Below, piece by piece: positions 57,594 to 64,000 of a DNA stretch of 64,000 nucleotides. Below the pieces are notes generated by a model. The model was not told the origin of the DNA. It was given only the letters and a program-made list of their open reading frames with translations, and did not search any database. How positions within the stretch are numbered: the first letter of the stretch is position 1; each line of letters opens with the position of its first letter. The position numbers and the translations under genes were made by a program. Source of the DNA: Limnephilus marmoratus (Eukaryota > Arthropoda > Insecta > Trichoptera > Limnephilidae); NCBI GenBank assembly GCA_917880885.1, contig OU862908.1, positions 49,559,819 to 49,623,818 of the forward strand, in the 5' to 3' direction.

Positions 57594-57857
57594 CCCATTT
57601 TATAATATAATACTTTATACATTATAGTTTAAAAAAAAGAAATATACAAAGTTGGTGATAAAACAAACAAAAAAATCATTTAAAATAAAGATAATTTTAA
57701 ACTAAAAATAGAGATCAAAAATTAAAATTATTTTAAATTAATAAACTAAAAAAATAAAGTAATTAAATGAAAATCGGCGTATATTATGTTTTATGTGTTT
57801 GTGAGTGTTACGTGTTTTATATTGGTTTTGTGTGTTGGGAGTATACGTTTTATTCTT

Positions 57858-60833
57858 TTATGTTATGAAATTTTGGTAAAATTGTCTATTTTGTTCTTTA
57901 ATCCATTTTTTTATTTTATGTCTGAAATTATTTTTGTTTTCCTCAATTTTTGTTTCAAGTGAAAGACTGTTGAATGCTTTTATAGCTTGGTATTTATGGT
58001 GTCTTTTTCCAAAGGTAGTGTTTACCGTCGGAGTTTTTATGTTTTCTTTGTACGCTTGTCTAACTGGTCTATTAGTGATATTTGGGGTTTGTTGAAGTGT
58101 GTTTTTTTGGTCAAAAATGTAGTTCAGTAGTGTTTTTACATATAATTGGCGTATATCTAGTACGTCACAACTTTTATATATTTGATCTGTATCGGTTAGT
58201 CTATGTTTTTTAAGTATTACTTTTAAGATCGTTTTCTGTGCGATTTCTATTTGAGCGATAGCTGCGTTTGTTGCTCCTCCCCAAGCAATTAATCCATATT
58301 CTATTATTGATTGACAAAGTGCGAAATATATTGTTTTCATTTGTTTTATTTTATATATGTTTCTTATGTTTAGGAAAATGTGTATTGTTCTGAGGAGTTT
58401 ATTTGTGATTTGTTTAATATGATGTGTCCATCTAAGGTTATGGTCAATTACGATACCTAGATACTTTATTTGTTCCGTTTTTTCTAGAGGAGGGCAATCG
58501 CAGATGTTTGTGTTAATGCATTCGTGTATTTTTATGGTATTTGTATCGTTTTTTGGCTGTCCCGTGTAAGTTATACTGTACGTTGAGAATTTTGTTTTCG
58601 ATATGTTTAGTGTAAGTGTGTTAGAGTCCAGCCATGTTTTCACTTGCGTGATTCCTAGATTTGCTTTGTTATATACATTTTTCCAATCCTTAGCTTTAAA
58701 GAGTAAAACTGTGTCGTCTGCGTAACTGATTATTTCACCGTCTATTTCCATGCTGCAAAGTTCATTTATATAAATGGTGAAAAGAATGGGCCCTAGTATG
58801 CTTCCTTGTGGAACTCCGTATGTAATCGGCAGTGGTTTGCTAGTATGGTTATTAATTTTGACTTGTTGTGTTCTGTCGCTCATATAACTTTTCAATAGTT
58901 GGAGTTCTTTATCTTTGATACCCATATTTTCTAATTTTTTAAAAAGTGTTTTGTGGCAGATTGAATCAAACGCTTTAGCTAAATCTAGATATATCGCTAT
59001 GCATTTATACCCTTGATCTAAGTTGCTATGTATATAATCTATTGTACTTGCCAAAGCTTCTTTTGTGCTTCTTTTTTCTCTAAATCCATATTGTTTATCC
59101 GAGATTAATTTGTTTTCTTCCAGGTATTTTATAATTTGGATTTTTAATACTCTTTCGTAAATCTTTGATAGCGAGTTTAACAATGTGATTGGCCTATAGT
59201 TAGTTATTTCCATTTTGTCTCCGGATTTATAAATAGGTATCACCAGTCCTTTTTTAAGAGTACTAGGAAAGAAGGCGTGTGTTATGCTAAGGTTGATTAA
59301 GTGTGTTATAGGTTTTAATATTTCATTTTTTATTATTTTAATGCAATCCGTTGTTATCTCATCTAATCCGGGAGCAGTCCGGTTTTTTAATGTGTTTATT
59401 ATTTTGTCAATTTCCTTTTCCGAAGTTGTTTTTATTATAAATCTGTGTTGTGTCGGTTGAGTATTGATGTTTGAAATGTTTGTTTGTGTTATTGTGTTTG
59501 TGCTATGTTTTTTACGGTTCGCTAAAACTTTCCCTATAGTTGCGAAGAAGTTATTGACATGGTTTGCCATGCATTCTGTATTTGTTTTGGCATCAATTTG
59601 GTTTGAGTTAATATTTAGATGTTCAATAGTATTTTTCTGTTTGTATTTTTGTGTGTATGTAACTTCTTTTAAAATTCTCCATATTTCCTTTGGGTTATTA
59701 TTTTCTTTAAGTTTTTCTCTGTAGTATAACTCCTTAGCTACTCTAATAATTTTCGTGCAGATGTTTCTATATCTTTTATAGTAATTAAGTTGTTCCATGT
59801 CATACGGTGTGTGTTTAATTTGTTTGTGAATTTTGTCTCGTTTACGAATACAGTTTAATATTCCTTGTGTTATCCATAGTTTAATTTTTTTTGCTTTGTG
59901 TGTAAGTTTTATGTGTTTTATTGAAGTGAAATTTTTTATTTCTTGCGTTAACGTATTTGTAAATTTATTCCAGGCCTCTTCGACATTATCTATTTGGTAT
60001 ATTGTATTCCAGTTTATTTTTTGTAATTTTTCTTTTAAGTTTGAGTAGTCAATTATTTTTTTTGTAAATATTTTATGTTGGTTCGAATTAGTGTTTTCGG
60101 TGTCTATTGCTATCATATTCATGTAGTGATCTGTAATTGTGCTTTCAAGTACTACTGTTTTGGTTTTTAGTTTTGTCTTGATCATTATATGATCTATACA
60201 GCTTTTAGTGTTTTGTGTTACTCGTGTTGGGACATTTATCGTTGGCTCCAGTCCATGCTGTGCTAGTATTGTTAGGTATTCTATATTTTGTGGGTGTCCG
60301 TTTTGTAGAATGTTTATGTTAAGGTCTCCTATGATGATGATATTTTTGTATTTGTTGAGGTCATTTAATGTATTGTTAAGTTCTGTTAGGAAGTTTGTAA
60401 TGTTGTTTTTGGATGGAGATCTGTACATAGCTAGGATACATGTTTCTTTTTCATATGTAATCTGTAAGCAGTTGGAGTCTATGATGTTTATTTCCTGAAC
60501 GCTTATGTTATTTTTATCACTGATGTACGTAACTATACCATCATTTTGGTTTTTGTGTATATTTGTGTGGTGTGTATGATAGTTTTTGATTGTTTTTGGG
60601 ATATAGTTTTCATTCAACCAGCATTCTGTCAGCACAATGACATCAAAATTATTGTCAATCTGTTGGAGGTATATTATAAATTCGTCAAAATTTTTATTGA
60701 TCGATCTAATGTTTTGGTGCAATATTTTGATTCTATTTTTTTCTTTTGTGATGTTGGTCCATAGATTAAAATCATTTGTACTTATACAGTAGTGTTGATT
60801 GTTCGAGTCTATATATTTCATGTAATCAGCCAT
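57858..60833 (-). CDS. LINE B ORF2, endonuclease-reverse transcriptase, intact
   Basis: 991 residues, starting MADYMKYIDSNNQ. Residues about 35-240 are the apurinic-type endonuclease: ILHQNIRS (37-44), VLTECW (67-72) with the catalytic Glu, IIGDLNIN (167-174), SCIDHI (211-216) and STITDHY (231-237). Residues about 485-770 are the reverse transcriptase: TAPGLDEITTD, IPIYKSGD, ITNYRPITLL, YLDLAKAFDSI (615-625), YGVPQGSILGP (672-682) and SYADDTVLL (703-711) with the two catalytic Asp. A thumb and a basic C-terminus follow. Length and layout are those of CR1/Jockey-type ORF2. The enzyme nicks the target and copies the element RNA from the nick. All key residues that I can check are present. Confidence 0.95.
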   Translation of the reverse strand: MADYMKYIDSNNQHYCISTNDFNLWTNITKEKNRIKILHQNIRSINKNFDEFIIYLQQIDNNFDVIVLTECWLNENYIPKTIKNYHTHHTNIHKNQNDGIVTYISDKNNISVQEINIIDSNCLQITYEKETCILAMYRSPSKNNITNFLTELNNTLNDLNKYKNIIIIGDLNINILQNGHPQNIEYLTILAQHGLEPTINVPTRVTQNTKSCIDHIMIKTKLKTKTVVLESTITDHYMNMIAIDTENTNSNQHKIFTKKIIDYSNLKEKLQKINWNTIYQIDNVEEAWNKFTNTLTQEIKNFTSIKHIKLTHKAKKIKLWITQGILNCIRKRDKIHKQIKHTPYDMEQLNYYKRYRNICTKIIRVAKELYYREKLKENNNPKEIWRILKEVTYTQKYKQKNTIEHLNINSNQIDAKTNTECMANHVNNFFATIGKVLANRKKHSTNTITQTNISNINTQPTQHRFIIKTTSEKEIDKIINTLKNRTAPGLDEITTDCIKIIKNEILKPITHLINLSITHAFFPSTLKKGLVIPIYKSGDKMEITNYRPITLLNSLSKIYERVLKIQIIKYLEENKLISDKQYGFREKRSTKEALASTIDYIHSNLDQGYKCIAIYLDLAKAFDSICHKTLFKKLENMGIKDKELQLLKSYMSDRTQQVKINNHTSKPLPITYGVPQGSILGPILFTIYINELCSMEIDGEIISYADDTVLLFKAKDWKNVYNKANLGITQVKTWLDSNTLTLNISKTKFSTYSITYTGQPKNDTNTIKIHECINTNICDCPPLEKTEQIKYLGIVIDHNLRWTHHIKQITNKLLRTIHIFLNIRNIYKIKQMKTIYFALCQSIIEYGLIAWGGATNAAIAQIEIAQKTILKVILKKHRLTDTDQIYKSCDVLDIRQLYVKTLLNYIFDQKNTLQQTPNITNRPVRQAYKENIKTPTVNTTFGKRHHKYQAIKAFNSLSLETKIEENKNNFRHKIKKWIKEQNRQFYQNFIT

Positions 60834-60892
60834 GTTGGTGTGTATTTGTGTAAGTATTTGATGTGAGGTTGTGTTTGGTGTACAGTAGTTTT

Positions 60893-61702
60893 TTATGTCA
60901 GTTTATTAGATATATCTTTCAAGTGTTTTATTTCTATAACTTTTGAGTCCTTAGTTTTTCTTACAAGTATTTTTCCGGATTTTATCCATACATATTTATA
61001 GTCTTTTTCTTGGGCTCTTTTTCTGGTGTTCCAGTGCAGATTTTTATAGTATTGCGTTAGAGCCGCATTTACGTAAACATATTGGGCTCCTTCCCCGTTG
61101 AATTTTTTTATCGCGTCACTGTGTTTGGCTGCTAATATGGTATCCGCTTTTGTTATATCCGCAAAATTAATTGTAATTTTTTTCTGATCATTTGGTCTGT
61201 GTTTTGTGATTTTGTAGGTGTCCTCTGGGGTAATCGTAACGCCTGCGAGTTCAGCGATCCGCGCAACAGCATGAGCTAGGGATGTGTCGTCCTGTAGTTT
61301 TAGACCGCTTATTTCTATACTTTTCAAAAGGGCCGATTGTTCTATATCCGCTAGGTGGATTTCTACCGTAGCCAATCTGTTTTCTTTTTCCGCCAGTTCC
61401 TCCTTGAGTTTGTTGACTTTGTTTGGAATGTCCATAATTTGTTGCAGTTTTTGTATAATGTCATCATATTTGTCGTTAATGAAGTTCGTGAAGGTTTTTA
61501 TTTCTTGCAGCTCTGTTTCAATTTTATTGAGCATCACTGTCTTCATTTCCTCGAATTTCGTATTGATAAATTCAAATATTGACTCACTGTCTATATTAAT
61601 CATAGATTGGTGTGTCGCCGACGGTGAGTCCATGGTGCCAGTTAATAGGGGTGAGGATGTGGTTTTCTTCGCACTGGAGAATTTACTGCGAGATTTAGAC
61701 AT
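60893..61702 (-). CDS. LINE B ORF1, coiled-coil protein with FP-like C-terminal domain, intact
   Basis: 269 residues, starting MSKSRSKFSSAKK. A basic, Ser-rich N-terminus is followed by a long predicted coiled coil (residues about 42-125), rich in Glu, Lys and regularly spaced Leu/Ile. Residues about 128-200 (SIEISGL, then TITPEDTYKIT) look like a small RNA-binding-type fold. Residues 208-263 (YVYVNAALTQYYKNLHW, DYKYVWIKSGKILVRK) match the family named after the baculovirus FP protein, which occurs in ORF1 of many insect LINEs. In LINEs ORF1 forms a trimer on the RNA. There is no zinc knuckle, unlike LINE A ORF1. Confidence 0.88.
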   Translation of the reverse strand: MSKSRSKFSSAKKTTSSPLLTGTMDSPSATHQSMINIDSESIFEFINTKFEEMKTVMLNKIETELQEIKTFTNFINDKYDDIIQKLQQIMDIPNKVNKLKEELAEKENRLATVEIHLADIEQSALLKSIEISGLKLQDDTSLAHAVARIAELAGVTITPEDTYKITKHRPNDQKKITINFADITKADTILAAKHSDAIKKFNGEGAQYVYVNAALTQYYKNLHWNTRKRAQEKDYKYVWIKSGKILVRKTKDSKVIEIKHLKDISNKLT

Positions 61703-61818
61703 GTTGATCGCGTTTTTTTTTTTTTTTTGCTTGTAGTTAAAATTCTATGGTTTGTTCACAGATGCCCCATATAATTTATTTTTTTTAATAATTTTGTTGT
61801 GTTGTCTATGACAGAAAT

Positions 61819-61850
<32 letters not shown>

Positions 61851-62091
61851 CAAAAACACTTAAATTGTCTGTGGTTTATAATGTCTTTCGTTTTTTTTTT
61901 TTTTGACGAGATTTCTAAATATTTAGCACTGCCACTACCAAATAAACTCACTGTATTTAACGAATCACTGGTTTTTTTGTTTTTTTTTTTAGTGTTTTTG
62001 TTGTGTTTTTTGCTTAATTGTCACTTATTTTGCAATAAAAATTGGAGCTGTCAGAATGAGGTGTTGTTCCTTAGCGGTTATCCATAGATTA

Positions 62092-62592
62092 ACTCCACAC
62101 AGGAGGCCCTGAGGAAAATAATTTCCCTTAGGGCCTATGTCATCTAGGATGCTGTGTGGAGGGTCTTTTTGAGGAGAGGAAGGAATGAACATTGGTCTGG
62201 AAGAGACCCATGTTGTAGGAAGGAGGAAACACAGATGCCGGCAAAACATTCCACAGCCGAGCTGTTGAACACAAGAACGAGTCGAAGAAACGACCCGTTC
62301 TCATGTGACAAATGTCAACCGTGTACAAATGTTGGAAACGCATTTGGCGTGTTTCCCGACTATGCACCGGTGCCGAAGGGATCAATGACGCTAGTTCCTC
62401 GGAGCATCTTCAATTGTAATACCGGTAGAACAAGGATAGCATTCCCACCCGACGCCTGTGCTCTAAAGATTGCAATTCGTCTGTTAAGATGGGAGAATCT
62501 ATTAAGCGGACCGCCCGTTTTTGCACAGAGTCGAGGGTATTTTTCAGGTATTTTGGAGCTCCAGACGAGAGGTGGCTGCCAAATAATAACAA
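62092..62592 (-). pseudogene. 3' end of a CR1/Jockey-type LINE sharing its tail with SINE2
   Basis: The minus strand reads HLSSGAPKYLKNTLDSVQKR, AVRLIDSPILTDELQSLEHR, MLSLFYRYYN, a stop (TGA where related RTs have Trp), then CSEELASLIPSAP, YTVDICHMRTGRFFDSFLC, TARLWNVLPASVFPPSYN and a stop. This is the C-terminal region of the RT. It is followed by CTCCACACAG..., the hairpin GGCCCTGAGGAAA/TTTCCCTTAGGGCC and no clear A-tail. The 3' 80 bases match the SINE2 tail. Confidence 0.85.
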
Positions 62593-62609
62593 TAATTATA
62601 ATAAATCTC

Positions 62610-62853
62610 CCTCACACTTATAAAGAAAATGAAATGCAATTCCCGTAAGTAAGTGGAAAGTAAGAAAATTACAAAAATATAAATCCGTGCAATGCCATCT
62701 CTGATACTGACAAAAACAAAATACTGACAGTTGTGGGTCGATGATTGCTTCATTGTCCAATTTTTAACTTAATAAAAAAATTATTTAATTCAAGTAATAA
62801 GTTAACACAACAGTTATCGATTGTGAGGCGGTATGAAGTTCGTCGGGTCAGCT
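62610..62853 (+). mobile_element. Helitron-like element, right part
   Basis: Ends in GTGAGGCGGTATGAAGTTCG, TCGGGTCAGCTAGT, a standard Helitron-like right end. Possibly the other half of the element starting at 57065. Confidence 0.55.
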
Positions 62854-63139
62854 AGTTAATATTATTTTGTCCATTCTTCTCTTAGTGAATTGCAAAGACC
62901 TTTTAAAAAGACAACATTTGATGAAGATATGTAATAACTTTCTTACCTCCGCATTGATCGTACGTCAAAATCGACTTCCGAATCTAGAATTTTGATTTTG
63001 GTTCGGATGGCATTCCATAACCAATCGTATTAAAATGCCATAATTCACTTATATTTACCAACATCTCAACATATCGCCGTACTAGAATCTCTAGCCAAAA
63101 TTCATATTATTTATTCCAATATATGTATTATAGTTAATT

Positions 63140-63545
63140 GTTCTCCATCAACTTCCTCTCCGTCACACTCCCATTATAACCTTTCAAGTAATTCTTCACC
63201 CCCAATAATATATTAATACAATTATAACCGTTAAAGTAAATCTCCTACGTCAACAATACATAAAATTCTCAAGTACTCCGTCAACAATCTATAGATTTCC
63301 CATTATAACCGTTTAAGTAAATCTACTCCGTCGATAATTTCCCATTCTCCATCAATAATTTCCCTTTATAACCATTTAAGTATTCTATATCAATAAATTT
63401 CCCATTACAACCGTTTAAGTATTTTACTAAGAAAATAATTTTCCATTATAACCGTTCAAGTAATTCTACTCCGTCAATAATTTCCCATTAAGTATTCTAC
63501 TAAGAAAATAATTTCCCATTATAACTTTTCAAGTATTTTGATTTC
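63140..63545. repeat. Irregular tandem array
   Basis: About eight partial units built on TTTCCCATTATAACCGTTTA, AGTAATTCTACT and CCGTCAATAA. Unit length varies from about 40 to 65 bases and the order of blocks shifts. No ORF. Confidence 0.75.
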
Positions 63546-64000
63546 ACTGTAGACATAGGCACTAAAGAGATAATTCGATAGAAGCATTATTACCGAAGTG
63601 CAGTCAATACTAAATTACTCGATTACGGGTGAAAGTTAGGCTGTACTTTTTTTGTCGCAAGTATAATTTTATAAGTGATCAGCCTTACTTATAAAAAAAT
63701 ACTTCCCAACCATTAAATGGCGTTTTAGTTACACATTGAATAAAGACCGTACAAGCTGAAATTCGACTTTGTCTTTAGCTCTGCTCCGAAAGAATAGGCA
63801 ACGTTGCATTTTGGCAAACTGACATTTGAAATTCCGACCTTGAAAGTTTTTTCGGGCATTTTTTTATTGGCTGCAACCACGTAAATTTAATAAGAATTCT
63901 ATAACAGTGATGTGTTTTAATAACACATGTTTTATGCACGTGTACGTACATATAAATCCGATAAATAAAAGTTTATAAATCTATTATAATCTATTATTAT
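63546..64000. other. Nothing recognised
   Basis: No supported feature before the window ends. Confidence 0.45.

Larger units (their letters stand above)
57481..62050 (-). mobile_element. LINE B: full-length non-LTR retrotransposon with both ORFs open
   Basis: Read on the minus strand: an A-rich leader of about 350 bases (62050-61703), ORF1 (269 codons), a 59-base gap, ORF2 (991 codons), a 350-base 3' UTR with a two-tier hairpin, and a poly(A) of 27 (poly(T) at 57482-57508). The leader has five separate A-runs. No stop or frameshift in either ORF, so the copy looks recent and perhaps active. The exact 5' end and target duplication were not found. Confidence 0.9.

Noticed and set aside
59464..60764. 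Several plus-strand ORFs of 70-100 codons
   Set aside because: Shadows of the intact ORF2 on the minus strand.
60893..61702. Viral origin for the FP-like protein
   Set aside because: The FP-type domain is common in ORF1 of insect LINEs, and here it sits 59 bases before a LINE ORF2. No other viral gene is near.
61284..61736. 150-codon plus-strand ORF opposite LINE B ORF1
   Set aside because: Antisense shadow of a clearly real ORF; Ser/Phe-rich with no motif.

Overview
The window looks like a stretch of insect chromosome. It is AT-rich, its genes are split by introns, it has no bacterial-style operons, and most of it is made of transposable elements. The types of LINE, SINE, Helitron-like, Penelope-like and hAT element fit an insect. 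Frequent GTAGGTA-type words hint at Lepidoptera, but I cannot fix the order from the sequence alone.

One host gene can be supported. It is a Popeye-domain (POPDC/bves-like) gene on the minus strand, seen as five internal exons at 45383-45441, 31908-32089, 22217-22348, 15573-15680 and 9307-9577. The splice sites and codon phases join into one 250-residue reading frame covering a membrane segment and most of the Popeye domain. The first and last exons are not identified. The four introns (about 13.3, 9.6, 6.5 and 6.0 kb) are crowded with mobile elements.

Layout. 480-4957: a decayed LINE (A) with CCHC ORF1 and endonuclease/RT ORF2. 5-16 kb: a long-TIR MITE, LINE fragments, copies of tRNA-derived SINE1, a SINE2 copy and an unclassified dispersed repeat. 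22.4-24.7 kb: a head-to-head Penelope-like composite whose ends carry a hammerhead-ribozyme-like core. 24.7-26.6 kb: a hAT element with a perfect 8-bp target duplication. 26.8-31.8 kb: Helitron-like elements and MITEs. 32.8-34.1 kb: a TA-flanked TIR transposon carrying a two-exon gene with a DNA-binding half but no catalytic core. 34.5-43 kb: LINE fragments, a 0.65-kb direct repeat and a second Penelope-like locus. 44-54 kb: three hAT-like elements, SINE2 copies interrupted by other transposons, and a perfect palindrome made of two Penelope ends. 55-56.5 kb: another Penelope fragment and a tRNA-like inverted repeat. 57.5-62.05 kb: a LINE (B) with both ORFs open, minus strand. 62.1-62.6 kb: the 3' end of a LINE whose tail is shared with SINE2. 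63.1-63.5 kb: an irregular tandem array.

The elements form an interacting ecology. SINE2 shares its 3' tail with a LINE fragment, so it may use that LINE's machinery. SINE2 and its LINE partner are all in one orientation, the sense direction of bves. Several insertions are nested two or three deep with clean target duplications, so their order can be read.
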